A DNA stretch of 64,000 nucleotides from Bin5 sp965220715 (GTDB taxonomy: Bacteria; Chloroflexota; Anaerolineae; Caldilineales; Caldilineaceae), in NCBI GenBank assembly GCA_965220715.1, contig OZ244843.1, forward strand, positions 496,001 to 560,000, given 5' to 3'. The translations under genes and the position numbers were made by a program. The notes below the pieces were generated by a model. The model had not been told where the DNA came from. It saw only the letters and a list, made by a program, of their open reading frames with translations, and did not search any database. This document shows, piece by piece, positions 16,859 to 26,265 of this stretch (positions within the stretch are counted from its first letter, which is position 1; each line of letters begins with the position of its first letter).

Positions 16859-17491
16859 CTAGACTCTTAACTGAGCCTGTGCGGCATAGGCTATGGCGAG
16901 AGCGCCGGCGCAGTTGTCGCTGATCGTGCGGCCGTCGTCCATGTTGAACTCGCGCGCGGCGAATTCCGACACCACGAGCCTCTCCATCAGCGTAGCCTCC
17001 ACTGCGGCGCGGGCGGATTCAGGATCGCCGGTCACCGCCTGCGTAGCTTTTGCAGCCTGCACACCCATCACGGTCAGACCCCGCTGAAAGCAGAGATTCT
17101 TGATCATACCCTGACTCTGCCCGTGCCGATAGGTAAATTCCAGATGGTCCTCCACCTTCTTTTTGTCATTCAAGTGAGGGTTTGGGCTCCAATCGGCCAC
17201 GCACCGGGGCGAGTATCTGTCCAGCAGATGCACGAGGCCGAGATGCATGCCGTACAATCGACGGGTCACCAGTTCGGTGCGTGTCATGGCGTCGATGTCG
17301 GCTGGCTCCAGGTAGTCGTCGCTCAGAAATACGCCGCCGTCAACAAGCTGTCGGCCTTCGAGGACCGCCCAACTGGTCCACACAAAGCCACACTCCAGCC
17401 CCAAAATACGCGACGCCGGCCCGGTCGCCGCCGACGTAGCCGCGTTGACCCACGGAAAAACCGCTGACGACGGTGACTCTCTTTGGCTGCT
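16859..17491 (-). CDS. RuvC / RNase-H-fold protein with degenerate active site
   Basis: 210 aa from GTG 17491, which has AAGGAGG 5 nt upstream. Landmarks follow Holliday-junction resolvase RuvC in order: RILGLECGFVWTSWAVL (RuvC ILGIDPG...), LVHLLDRYSPRCVADW (RuvC IIxxxxPD...AIE), RHGQSQGMI (LGQARG), QAVTGDPESARAAVEATL (QxVxGxGxAxKxQV) and SDNCAGALAIAYAA (ADAADALAIA). The catalytic acids are altered: first Asp is E34, the Glu is D101, and the last pair aligns with N193 and G196, with one Asp (D192) shifted. It is therefore probably not a normal resolvase. It follows the FAH gene by 16 nt, inside a catabolic cluster. Assignment is by eye; role unknown. Confidence 0.5.
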   Translation of the reverse strand, partial: SSQRESPSSAVFPWVNAATSAATGPASRILGLECGFVWTSWAVLEGRQLVDGGVFLSDDYLEPADIDAMTRTELVTRRLYGMHLGLVHLLDRYSPRCVADWSPNPHLNDKKKVEDHLEFTYRHGQSQGMIKNLCFQRGLTVMGVQAAKATQAVTGDPESARAAVEATLMERLVVSEFAAREFNMDDGRTISDNCAGALAIAYAAQAQLRV

Positions 17492-17507
17492 CACAAGGGC
17501 CTCCTTA

Positions 17508-18404
17508 TCAACCTTCGGCCACGATAGGATTCCGCAACACGCCAACCTCAGCCACTTCCAGTTCAACCACGTCGCCGGGGTGCAGCGCCTCCGGGTGGGC
17601 CGGCGTTCCCGTCGCAATGATGTCGCCCGGTTCCAACGTCATGTACTGGCTGAGGTACTCGATCAGGAAGGGAATCCGGAACAACATCGTGTTGGTGCTG
17701 GCTTCGGCTACGACCGCGCCATTGACTCGCATGATCATCGCCAGGTCGTGCGGATCGCTCACCGCTTCGGGCAGGACCAGGTGCGGGCCGACGGGCGTGA
17801 AGGTATCTATGCTCTTGGTATATTCCCAGGGACGTTGGATATCCCACGCGGCATCCTGCAGATCGCGGGCCGTAACATCGTTCAGCACCGTATAGCCGGC
17901 CACATATTGCATCGCTTCCTGTTGGGGTACATCGCTCGCACGGCTGCCGATCACCGCGGCCAACTCGATTTCCGGCTCTACCCGTTTCATGATTTTCTTG
18001 TAAATGATTGGCTCATCCGGTCCGATAACAGAGGTCGCGACTTTGAAGAAGAAGGGTGGCTCTTCAGGGTCCGGATAGCCTTCGAAGGAATAGTTGCCGC
18101 CGAGGGCAATGATCTTTCCTGGCCGCTTGATGGGCGCCCGCAATGGATGATCAGTTGCCCCGGCGGGAACTGTCAGAGCCTGCCGCAGGTTGTGCCGGTC
18201 GATAAAGTCCAACACCGGTTCGATGACCGCCGGACGGACCATATTCCTGTCCAACATCTCATGAATGCTGGTCACCGGCGATGTCTGGATGTTCTTGTTG
18301 AACAGATCGTATGCCTGCATCGCTCGCGAGAGATCGAAGATGCCATCCTGTTCAACGATGCCCACATGATCTTCCTGGCCGAAAGCAAACAGAGCGAGCT
18401 TCAT
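17508..18404 (-). CDS. Fumarylacetoacetate hydrolase (FAH) family enzyme
   Basis: 298-aa FAH-superfamily protein. The C-terminal catalytic domain shows EPEIELAAVIG, with the acidic metal ligands, then GYTVLNDVTARDLQ, and ends GTPAHPEALHPGDVVELEV. Start ATG 18404 is preceded by AGGAGG. Members hydrolyse C-C bonds of acylpyruvates, decarboxylate oxaloacetate, or hydrate or dehydrate sugar acids (2-keto-3-deoxy compounds), so it could act on either an aromatic ring-cleavage product or a deoxy-sugar acid. It lies 29 nt after a Gfo/Idh gene and just before the RuvC-fold gene. Confidence 0.85.
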   Translation of the reverse strand: MKLALFAFGQEDHVGIVEQDGIFDLSRAMQAYDLFNKNIQTSPVTSIHEMLDRNMVRPAVIEPVLDFIDRHNLRQALTVPAGATDHPLRAPIKRPGKIIALGGNYSFEGYPDPEEPPFFFKVATSVIGPDEPIIYKKIMKRVEPEIELAAVIGSRASDVPQQEAMQYVAGYTVLNDVTARDLQDAAWDIQRPWEYTKSIDTFTPVGPHLVLPEAVSDPHDLAMIMRVNGAVVAEASTNTMLFRIPFLIEYLSQYMTLEPGDIIATGTPAHPEALHPGDVVELEVAEVGVLRNPIVAEG

Positions 18405-18433
18405 GTTAGGTGTCCTCCTGACGTGCAGCGCAA

Positions 18434-19519
18434 TCAGCGAATAGGGTCCTTACCAAGCGTAGACAGTGTGCCTTCTTCATTCATCAGAGCCAGTGGGTTT
18501 TCCCCGATTGCCAGCGGAAAGTCAATACAAGCCACGCCCTGTCGTTGGGACTCGAAGACGGCCATGATCATCTCCAGGGCGGCCCGTCCTTCACGTCCGT
18601 TGGATTCTGGCTCACGATCATCCATAACGGCGCTCAGGAAGTCCTGGAGAACATCTGCGATAGGATCTGCCACGACCGTCTCGACAGGCCGCCAGTCGTC
18701 AGGCGTGTGTCCTGCCGTCCATTGATAGAAGTGAAGTCTGTCCACCCCGTCGGAGAGGTGCAGCCGGCCCTTCACACCTTCGAGTTCGGCCATGAACGCA
18801 AAGGTCCGGTCGGCGCGGTTGCCGCTTACTTCGAAGAATGCCTTGACACCGCTTTCCAGTCCGAAAAGACCGGTGGCGGCATCTTCGATGTCTACGTCAG
18901 GGCGCCAGCGCTCGACATTGGCGAGGCACCAGACAGGATCTCCGGCGTAGAAGCGGAACAGGTCGAAGAGATGAGTGCCCTGGGCCATCATCCAACCGCC
19001 GCCATTCAGCCGATACTGTCCGGCATAGCCTTCGGGACTGCGCGGAGGCCCCACGCACTTTCCCGAAATCACGAGCAGATCACCGATTGCGCCGGCCTCC
19101 ACCATTGCCTTCGCCTGGCGGAAATTGCGCTCGAAGCGGTAGATGTGGTCGATCTGGAGCAGCGTCCCGGCCCGCTCACAGGCTTCAAGCATCCGATCGG
19201 CCTCGGCCAGATTCATGGCCATCGGCTTCTCACAGAAGATGCCCCGCACGCCGGCCTCAGCCGCAGCGATGGTCGGAGCACAGTGGGCGAAGGGCGGTGT
19301 GCAGACACTAACGATGTCCAGCTTTTCCTGCTCCAACATGACCTCGTAATCGGGGTAGAGTTTCTCGATTCCCCAGGCCTCGCCAAATGTTCGGAGACGA
19401 TCCGGAATGATCTCCGCGGCGGCCGCAACCTCCACACCCCCTAGTTGACGGTATGCCCGCATGTGCGCCCCGGCAATGCCGCCACAACCGATCAGACCCG
19501 CCCGCAACGGTTTACTCAT
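18434..19519 (-). CDS. Gfo/Idh/MocA family oxidoreductase
   Basis: 361-aa NAD(P)-dependent oxidoreductase with GLIGCGGIAGAHMRAY at the N-terminus and the hallmark FCEKPMAMNLAEAD. The ATG overlaps a TGA that ends a permease remnant (ATGA), so it was once translationally coupled to an ABC permease gene now mostly lost. ACAAGGAGAG provides the ribosome site. It heads the present minus-strand catabolic cluster. Substrate is unknown; related clusters oxidise sugars or cyclitols. Confidence 0.85.
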   Translation of the reverse strand: MSKPLRAGLIGCGGIAGAHMRAYRQLGGVEVAAAAEIIPDRLRTFGEAWGIEKLYPDYEVMLEQEKLDIVSVCTPPFAHCAPTIAAAEAGVRGIFCEKPMAMNLAEADRMLEACERAGTLLQIDHIYRFERNFRQAKAMVEAGAIGDLLVISGKCVGPPRSPEGYAGQYRLNGGGWMMAQGTHLFDLFRFYAGDPVWCLANVERWRPDVDIEDAATGLFGLESGVKAFFEVSGNRADRTFAFMAELEGVKGRLHLSDGVDRLHFYQWTAGHTPDDWRPVETVVADPIADVLQDFLSAVMDDREPESNGREGRAALEMIMAVFESQRQGVACIDFPLAIGENPLALMNEEGTLSTLGKDPIR

Positions 19520-19600
19520 ATGCGCTCTCCTTGTCCGCTCAGGCCGGTTAGCGTTACGCCCTGCACGAAGTGTCTCTGCTGAGGGAAAAAGGTAGTGGTA
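19516..19600 (-). pseudogene. 3' remnant of a MalG-type ABC permease
   Basis: In the minus strand the frame ending at TGA 19518-19516 reads QQRHFVQGVTLTGLSG plus a short tail, the stereotyped C-terminus of MalG-type CUT1 permeases. Coding similarity stops at about 19600, where AT-rich unrelated DNA begins. The rest of the gene is absent. Confidence 0.6.
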
Positions 19601-19949
19601 AAAAGTAGGTTGTTAGAGCATGGACGTCATCGCCGAGTTGGAATAATAGAGGAAATTATATATAATTTCCTGTGTTTGTCAAAGGGGAATTTTCTCCCTC
19701 TTCGCCAACGCGTTTGCCGGATCTGTCTCGCGCCAGTGATCTCGCGCAGGCGCAGGGTGTGGCAACGGCCTGCGAGTTGACGATGACCAGCTCGGGCGCG
19801 CCCGCGTGGCGCGCGCCGCGCTCCGCCTCCATTCCGAATGCAAACGGGGAGAACGAATACACGCGCTACGCCTGTCCGCGATCTGATCGAGCGCAAAGGG
19901 GCGGCAATCCGCATCGCCGATGCGCCGATCCTGGGCGGCACCATCGAGT
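19601..19949. other. Gene-poor junction DNA
   Basis: Between two gene fragments. It includes an AT-rich stretch at 19640-19690 and then GC-rich DNA with no recognisable gene. Probably a rearrangement junction. Confidence 0.4.
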
Positions 19950-20146
19950 TTATGCAAGACCAGACGCTCTACGTCGACCACATATTTTACTGGCTTAGCG
20001 GCAAGGGCGACGACTACCGCATCATCGGCGGCCAGGCCAGGCCCTGGTCCCACCCCAGCCAGATCGGCCCCTCCTACGGCTTCGGCAGCGAGCGCGGCTA
20101 TCTGCCGGACTGGCGCAAGCAAAACCAGGACGGCTATGCCGTTTGA
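19950..20146 (+). pseudogene. 3' fragment of a PhyH dioxygenase gene
   Basis: The last 65 codons match the C-terminus of the tandem PhyH proteins: YVDHIFYWLSGKGDDYRIIG and then IGPSYGFGSERGYLPDWRKQ. The iron-binding HxD half is missing. Upstream in frame (from about 19838) the sequence no longer resembles the family. It matches the end of copy B more closely than copy A. Confidence 0.75.
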
Positions 20147-20192
20147 AGTTTTGAGGGCTCGTTGACAGCTGCCTGTGCCTCAAGGGGCGGTC

Positions 20193-23045
20193 TCATCCAA
20201 GTCGCCTATAGCGGCGTCTAAATGCCTCCCGACCACCCTCCATCACAAGGCAAACTTCGTCTCGAATGGCCTCCTCCTGCAAGGAGCCCGATTGCTTGAT
20301 GATACACTGACCTCCATCGAATGCCAGTGCGTGGAGCATTTCCGCGTCACCGTTGACTACGATGTTGGGATTGTGTGTGACTACGATTATCTGTCGTCTG
20401 AACTTGTTCTCCCGAATCTGGCGCACGACCAAGTCATAGATCAGATGGTTGTCTAGGTCATCCTCCGGTTGGTCAAGTACTAGAGGCTCCTCTCCGTGTG
20501 CAAGAAGGAAAGCCAACATCGCAGCGGATCGTTGTCCCGCTGATGCCTGTGAGATAGGTCGAAAGTCCTTGCCATCCCCTGTACGACTGTACTTCACAGA
20601 AAGCCCATCCTCCGGGAACCAAGTCAAGAGATTATCGAGCAACTCTGGCCTACGCCCGAACTCCCGTTGGAGATAGTTGTTAAAATGTCCGCCGAAGTTG
20701 CCCCGCCCACCGCACGCCGATTCGAATCGCTCCTTTAGTTTCCCTAGACGGCTGTTTACTTCTGACATCCGCGCGTCTGGCTCTTCCGGCAAATCCTTAA
20801 TCAAGTCAGCCACAACGCCTTGCGAGGATGACACAGCATTTGTGATAAGGATGTCATCGGAGAACCTTTCATCGGGGACGTTCAACGTAATACGCAGAGA
20901 GTGCGCGATGATATGTGGGTCGTCTCCGTATGGCCGAATTTCTATACGCACGAAGTTGTTCTGCGACAATGCGGTGGACAGAAATTCACGGCGGGCACGA
21001 GTCATGGCGCGGCGTGCCTCCCTGGCCTCCTGTAAACGCTCCTGGGATTCCCCTACGAGCTTATCTCGTTCTTCCCTATCCGACTGAAGCTCCTTCATCA
21101 CGTTATCGAGTCGTTGTTTCTCCTGTACCAGAGAACCGTACTCGTCTGGATCCGTGACGCCCTCCGTCTCAAGGATCTTGACCAAATCCCGATAAGCTTT
21201 TGCAGCCTCCTTTACTGAGGCTTCCCACTTGCTATCCTTCAGCGCCTCACGCTGCGATGCCACAACTTCGCGTAGATTTTGTGCCACTTCTCTCGACTGT
21301 TGACTAGCTGTCTCCATAGCTGCCCTCAATCGGGTCGCCACATCGACGACCTGCCGATCCTCTTCTGCTGCTTGTTCGAACAAACCCTCCGGCGGGCCTT
21401 CGAGTTGGAGTCCTTCCGCCGTAGCTTCGATTCGCTTAGCAGCCTCCTCGACTGCGCCGAATTGCCGATCCAACTCCTGGCGCTGCTGCTGGTGTTGACG
21501 GTAGGCTGTCAAAACGGCCGTATGCCTTGCCGCCTCGAATCGTGCGAGCTTGCGCTCCACGTCTTGAAGTCCAAGGGCGGTGGGGCCTTCAAGTCCTTGC
21601 AATCTATTTTCTAACTCGCGTATCCGTGCTTTGGAGGAGTCGAAGGCTGCTACAGCTTCATCAAGCTTCCCTCCCAGTTCGCCAACCCCTGCCGCACGGT
21701 CAATTTCCCTCAACAATGCTGTCGGGTCGTCTCCGGCCAATTCAGCGATCTGTCCTTGGCTGAACATCTGAACCGGAAACCGGTCCAATGCGACAGCCTG
21801 CACACCTGAAGGCGCCCACTCTCCTGGCTTGGACTCGTCCTCCACGACTATGCCAGCCCCGTTTTCTTGCCAATGGACGCGATGTCTTACACCGTCACGC
21901 ATCAGTGTCCATTGAATTTTGGTAGAGTCTGTCAGCCCGCCGCCCTTTGTCTGGTCTGATGGCACCTGGTTGAATCGCTTGAATGTTTCTTGAGATTCGC
22001 TGTAGGCTGGGAGTTCCTCGAAATCCGAATCTCGCCGCGCCACGAGTCTCAATGCATGAAGGACAGTGGACTTACCAGTACCCCTTCCGCCGATCAAGGC
22101 GTTCAGCCAAGGGTTGAAATCGAGCCTTGCGGGCAGTGGTCCACGCCCCATATAGCGTGCCGCATCAATCTCGATGGATTCGATACAGTGATTCGGCAGG
22201 GCGAACGGATGGAAAGTCTCAGACGCGTCACTTCGACGGATCGAAAAGCCGCCACCGTCTTGCAAAGCTAGGCGCAGTCCCTCAAGGGAAGGCTTTGCCA
22301 TCTTCACCCAGGTGTAGTGGGAACCCGGATAGTTCTCCTCCGTTTCACCCTCGGGGTGGTGCGAATCAGATCCAAGAACTTCGGCCCAGGCTAGTTTTCG
22401 CTCCTCGTAAAGATGCGGCTTTTCGAACTCTGAGGCAATGACTTCCATTGCCAGCATGTCCTCGCAGTCAAGTACTTGGATAACGGTGTTAGGGTCAAGC
22501 TCTGTCTTTTTCGAACCTTCCTCTCTTGGTCGCAACAGGCCCTTTGGACCATCTGCATGTGCCAGAATAGGGATACCACCTCTGTCCAGAACAGTTTCAA
22601 CGACCTCAACGGCTGATTTACGGGTAACTCCGTCGCTATCTCCTCTGCTCCCGTCATATTCAACGGCACCGATGAGGGCGTCGACATCAGACGTCGTACT
22701 ATCTTTGTCAAAGATCGCAAGCAGATGGAATCCTCCGTTTACTGACAACTCAACCCCAGGAAACAGGTGAAGAGGACGGAATTCCGGGTGTTGTATCTGT
22801 TCAAGTTCGTTTAATTCCTCCCTGAGGCGGTCAATCCACTCACCTGTGTTGTGATCCGTGACAGCCACACAGTCGATCTCTGCGCGCATGAACCCAAGCA
22901 ACCACTCTTTCGCTTCGAGTTGCTTTAAGGAATCTTGCTTTTCTCCCTTGCCATAGTCCATAGACTTTGGGGTGTGGGCATGGAAGTCGAACTTCCACCA
23001 TCTCGCGCCCGGGTAATGCCAATTGGTGCTTCGGTCAGTCGTCAA
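20193..23045 (-). CDS. PHP domain fused to SMC-like ATPase (TrlF-type)
   Basis: About 950 aa. The N-terminus is a PHP phosphoesterase: WKFDFHAHTPKS, VTDHNTGEW, FPGVELSVNGG, ILAHADG and GSDSHH supply the expected metal-binding His/Asp residues. An ABC/SMC-class ATPase follows: Walker A GGRGTGKSTVLHAL, a long coiled-coil middle, signature SQASAGQRSAAM, Walker B PLVLDQPEDDLDN and H-loop VVTHNPN. This matches the TrlF family of AAA-like ATPases, often found near defence genes. I chose TTG 23045 (AGGGAGG 8 nt upstream) over TTG 23093. It appears to stand alone. Likely senses DNA or nucleotides and cleaves a phosphodiester; function is inferred. Confidence 0.8.
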   Translation of the reverse strand: MTTDRSTNWHYPGARWWKFDFHAHTPKSMDYGKGEKQDSLKQLEAKEWLLGFMRAEIDCVAVTDHNTGEWIDRLREELNELEQIQHPEFRPLHLFPGVELSVNGGFHLLAIFDKDSTTSDVDALIGAVEYDGSRGDSDGVTRKSAVEVVETVLDRGGIPILAHADGPKGLLRPREEGSKKTELDPNTVIQVLDCEDMLAMEVIASEFEKPHLYEERKLAWAEVLGSDSHHPEGETEENYPGSHYTWVKMAKPSLEGLRLALQDGGGFSIRRSDASETFHPFALPNHCIESIEIDAARYMGRGPLPARLDFNPWLNALIGGRGTGKSTVLHALRLVARRDSDFEELPAYSESQETFKRFNQVPSDQTKGGGLTDSTKIQWTLMRDGVRHRVHWQENGAGIVVEDESKPGEWAPSGVQAVALDRFPVQMFSQGQIAELAGDDPTALLREIDRAAGVGELGGKLDEAVAAFDSSKARIRELENRLQGLEGPTALGLQDVERKLARFEAARHTAVLTAYRQHQQQRQELDRQFGAVEEAAKRIEATAEGLQLEGPPEGLFEQAAEEDRQVVDVATRLRAAMETASQQSREVAQNLREVVASQREALKDSKWEASVKEAAKAYRDLVKILETEGVTDPDEYGSLVQEKQRLDNVMKELQSDREERDKLVGESQERLQEAREARRAMTRARREFLSTALSQNNFVRIEIRPYGDDPHIIAHSLRITLNVPDERFSDDILITNAVSSSQGVVADLIKDLPEEPDARMSEVNSRLGKLKERFESACGGRGNFGGHFNNYLQREFGRRPELLDNLLTWFPEDGLSVKYSRTGDGKDFRPISQASAGQRSAAMLAFLLAHGEEPLVLDQPEDDLDNHLIYDLVVRQIRENKFRRQIIVVTHNPNIVVNGDAEMLHALAFDGGQCIIKQSGSLQEEAIRDEVCLVMEGGREAFRRRYRRLG

Positions 23046-23257
23046 ACTCGAATCCTCCCTGAAATGTCTTTCTACAAGTTGAGTAGTACGCAACCACTTG
23101 GCCTAGATTGGGAGCGTCCTTTCCCAATTACCCACCTGCTCGCCGCTGATCGGTCTATTCCCGCGCGCGGGTGAGCACCCGACCGTCTCCACTCCCGCGA
23201 ACGAATCGTCTGCCAGATGTCCGTCTCAAGCGCCCACTACGAACTGGAAACAGAAAA

Positions 23258-25636
23258 TTAAGTCCCTTTTCCCGCCTCGATCACCCGCGCCACCAGCCCG
23301 CCCGCCTGCATCGGCCCGGTCAGGTCCTCGTTCTGAAGCGCGGCGGGCGCCGCCCACAGCATCATGTTCTGATAGTAGTCCGCCCCGAACGCGCGCTGGC
23401 CCGTGTCTGCGTCGCCGCGCACGGTGTTGGGCGCGTCCCAGGTATAGCCCCAACGGCAGCTGATGTTGTGCAGGCAGCGCTGCAGCAGATCGCGGCCGAA
23501 CTCCTGCTGCCCGTTGTACATGTAGGTCATGGCCAGCATGTACAACTCCGGCGGGAAATAGCTGAAGGTGCCGTAGCCGCCCACCTTGGCCGGCGCTCCT
23601 TCGGCCGTGGCATAGTTGACCGCGCCCGACTGGCTGAGCGCGCAGTTGTTCTCCGCCACCGTCTGCAGCGTCCTGTCCACCCGCGCCGGCGGGAACGCGC
23701 CCGCGACCCCGTGCCAATCGGTCACCCACTGTCCGTCCAACTGGTAGCCGAAGACCAGGTCGGACTTCTGGCCTGTCTCCGGTTCGTTGAAGTTAAGATA
23801 GTACTCGCCCGCCCACAGATGCTCTTCCAATGCGTGCGCGCCGGCCTCCAGCCAGGCGTCGCAGCGGGCGCGATAGGCGTCGTCCCCCATCGCCGCGGCC
23901 ATGCGCCGCATGATCTGCACCTGCGCCATGCGTACACCGCCGGCATGGGTCACGTAACCCTTCCAGCCCGGCTCGGGCGCCTCGAACCATTCGGTATCGC
24001 CCAGCCCGTGCGTATCGGTGCCCGGCGTCGGCATCGCCATCACCTGCGCCAGCCCATAGGCCGGACGCAGATTCATCGAAAAGTCGTTGCAGCGCTTTAG
24101 CGACTCCCAGAACTCGGCCAGCACGGCGTCATCGCCCGAGACCTGCCAGTAGCGGTCAACCATGATGACGTAGCAGGCGCCGTTGAGGACGGTCTGATAG
24201 CCCATGTCGGGCGCGCTCAGGTCATAGCCGGGGCGATTGGCCTCCTCCGTGGCGGTAATGCCGCCGAAGATCCAGGGCGGCCGCCCGTCCTCAAACTGGT
24301 AGGCCTTGTAGCCCCGCAGCGTCGACAGCGCCGCCTCGGGGAAGAAGTAGACGAGGGGGATGTTGCCGTAAAAGCTGCACGGCAGGCACTCGATCTGTGG
24401 ACAGCCGCGCGGGCACTCGTTCAGCCCGAACAGCCCGTCCTCCTCCCCGCACCAGGCGCCGATCGGCGGCTGCGCCTGGCCCCAGATGCTGCACTCCGGG
24501 ATTAGATGCAGGTTGTTGATCAGCGCGTCTGCCAGCCAGCCCGGCAGCTCCTCGGCGCTGTAGAGCGCCTCCTGCCATGCGATCACCCGCTGCAGAAGTA
24601 GCTCGTGGTTGCCGGCCAGAAAACGGGCAGTGGACAGGGCGTCCGGATAATGGCGCGCGTACATATGCGTGAACAGATCGGTCTCCTCGTGGGAGGGCGC
24701 GCCGCCCGCGCGCCAGTGCGGCGCATGCCAGGCCAGAATCACGCGCACCGTGCAGTGCGCGCCGGGGGCGAGGTCAAAGGGAATCGACAGCGCCGCGCCG
24801 CTGTCCTGCGCAGAAGGCGCGGGTAGTCCATCAGCGATCCGGCTCCACGCCCCCTTGTCGGCATTGAGCGCGCCGCCATCTGCCACCGCCGCGCCCCCGT
24901 CCAACACGGCCAGCACATAGGCCATCTCCCAGGCATCGCCCTGCCGCCCGCTCTCCACCAGCACGCCCTGCAGCGGGCCTGTCAACGACCGCCGTTGTAC
25001 TCCCTCCTGCGGTCCGAAGCCGGGAAAGTTGAATACCACGTTCCCGCGCTGCGCAACGCTCTCCGGGTTGCGCAGGTGGATCTCAAACACTGCGCCCGGC
25101 GCCATTGAGACGGCCGTATCGCCGGGAATGAACGGCGACCAGGCCCGCACACCCACCTTGACCGGGGCCGCGCAGTTGAACTCCATGTCTGCAATTGGAT
25201 AGTGGCCCCAGTAGTCGATCGAGTCGGCGATGGCCGCGCCGGCAAGGCCGATCTCGTCAAACAGGGGCGCGTAGTCGGTCGGCGGAAAGGTCACCGCGCT
25301 CTGGCTCGGCTGCGGCGTGTCGCGCTTGCCCAGCGTGTCCGAAATCAATATCCACGCGCCTTCTGCGCCGTCTTCGCCGCGACAGGCCAGCCCCAGCATC
25401 GGCAGGTTGAGCAGCGCCCGCGGCTCCACCAGATGGTTGAAGATCGTGTTGTAGCCGAACATCCCGTTCGGTTCCACATCGATGCAGCCGGTATCCAGCC
25501 CGCCCAGGGGCATGCCGCAGGTGGGGCGCGGCTCGCCGCGGTAGACGATGCCGGTGACGGGGCGCGTATAGCCGGCCGCCTCGAAGGTGCGCCAGCGGGC
25601 ATGGAGCAGGTGAGGGGGAAAGAGTCGGTCACTCAT
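23258..25636 (-). CDS. GH116-family glycoside hydrolase (GBA2-like)
   Basis: 792-aa protein with the two-domain plan of GH116: an N-terminal beta-sandwich with the glycine-rich GMPLGGLDTGCIDVEPNG and an (alpha/alpha)6 C-terminal domain with DTHGLGDTEWFEAP and KGYVTHAGGVRMAQVQ. No signal peptide is seen, so it is probably cytoplasmic. GH116 enzymes cleave beta-glucosides, beta-xylosides or N-acetylglucosaminides and include the eukaryotic glucosylceramidase GBA2. A ceramidase-like gene lies about 4 kb upstream on the same strand. Its first 31 codons and upstream region are duplicated at 36.9 kb. Confidence 0.8.
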   Translation of the reverse strand: MSDRLFPPHLLHARWRTFEAAGYTRPVTGIVYRGEPRPTCGMPLGGLDTGCIDVEPNGMFGYNTIFNHLVEPRALLNLPMLGLACRGEDGAEGAWILISDTLGKRDTPQPSQSAVTFPPTDYAPLFDEIGLAGAAIADSIDYWGHYPIADMEFNCAAPVKVGVRAWSPFIPGDTAVSMAPGAVFEIHLRNPESVAQRGNVVFNFPGFGPQEGVQRRSLTGPLQGVLVESGRQGDAWEMAYVLAVLDGGAAVADGGALNADKGAWSRIADGLPAPSAQDSGAALSIPFDLAPGAHCTVRVILAWHAPHWRAGGAPSHEETDLFTHMYARHYPDALSTARFLAGNHELLLQRVIAWQEALYSAEELPGWLADALINNLHLIPECSIWGQAQPPIGAWCGEEDGLFGLNECPRGCPQIECLPCSFYGNIPLVYFFPEAALSTLRGYKAYQFEDGRPPWIFGGITATEEANRPGYDLSAPDMGYQTVLNGACYVIMVDRYWQVSGDDAVLAEFWESLKRCNDFSMNLRPAYGLAQVMAMPTPGTDTHGLGDTEWFEAPEPGWKGYVTHAGGVRMAQVQIMRRMAAAMGDDAYRARCDAWLEAGAHALEEHLWAGEYYLNFNEPETGQKSDLVFGYQLDGQWVTDWHGVAGAFPPARVDRTLQTVAENNCALSQSGAVNYATAEGAPAKVGGYGTFSYFPPELYMLAMTYMYNGQQEFGRDLLQRCLHNISCRWGYTWDAPNTVRGDADTGQRAFGADYYQNMMLWAAPAALQNEDLTGPMQAGGLVARVIEAGKGT

Positions 25637-26265
25637 CGGGCTCTCCTCAGCGTTTTGGACTGTGATTTATCTGGGCAAATAACGACTCAGCCATAGTCAA
25701 TCCGCGACCCAGCGTGAGCCGAGCAAAGGCGACTCTCTCCTCACTTCTCTTCACACCTATCCTCAATCAATCGCCGCAGTCTCTGACCACTGACCACTGA
25801 TCACTGCAGTTCCGGGCGGTCGGGCCTGCGGCCCTCCCTTGTGCGGGGGGATTCCCCCCGCAACGCCCCCCTCAAAACCCGCGCCGCAGCCATACGCCAT
25901 CGTCGCTGCTAGCCGGCGTCGGTGGCCAACCAAAGCTGCCAACTGCCGACGCAACGAATAAGCCTATGGATGAAGGGCCGGTCAACCATGGCAAGGGCTG
26001 ATCAAGAGTTGTACTGCAGATGACTTAAAGGGCATGAAAATCGTGCTACAGGAAGTCCTGTCCATTCCTCAATCCCAGTACCTTGTGCGAGTAGGGTTAC
26101 CAGGGCTGGCTGACATCAGGCAGTCATCCTGCAATTGTCGCCTATCTGACCGAAACACAACAAACGTCAACGAGACCAGGTCTGGAACACTCGCATTGTG
26201 AACGGGCGTCGCGTCTTCCGTGATGCAATACGAAATACGCAACTGACGACCTTGCTCACCGGCCC
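25637..26265. other. Intergenic region with repeat copy 2
   Basis: About 630 bp without a convincing gene. It contains the run TGACCACTGACCACTGATCA at 25783 and the second copy of the GC-rich dispersed repeat (25830-25870). The rest shows no ORF I can support. Confidence 0.5.
25830..25870. repeat. Dispersed intergenic repeat, copy 2
   Basis: Near-identical to 7425-7466. Preceded by a GGGCGGTCGG stretch that also occurs near copy 1 (7382), though in different order, so the two regions share several short blocks. Confidence 0.7.

Noticed and set aside
23171..24100. 309-codon plus-strand ORF opposite the GH116 gene
   Set aside because: Arg/His-rich, low-complexity translation typical of antisense frames in GC-rich genes; the minus-strand GH116 protein is clearly real.
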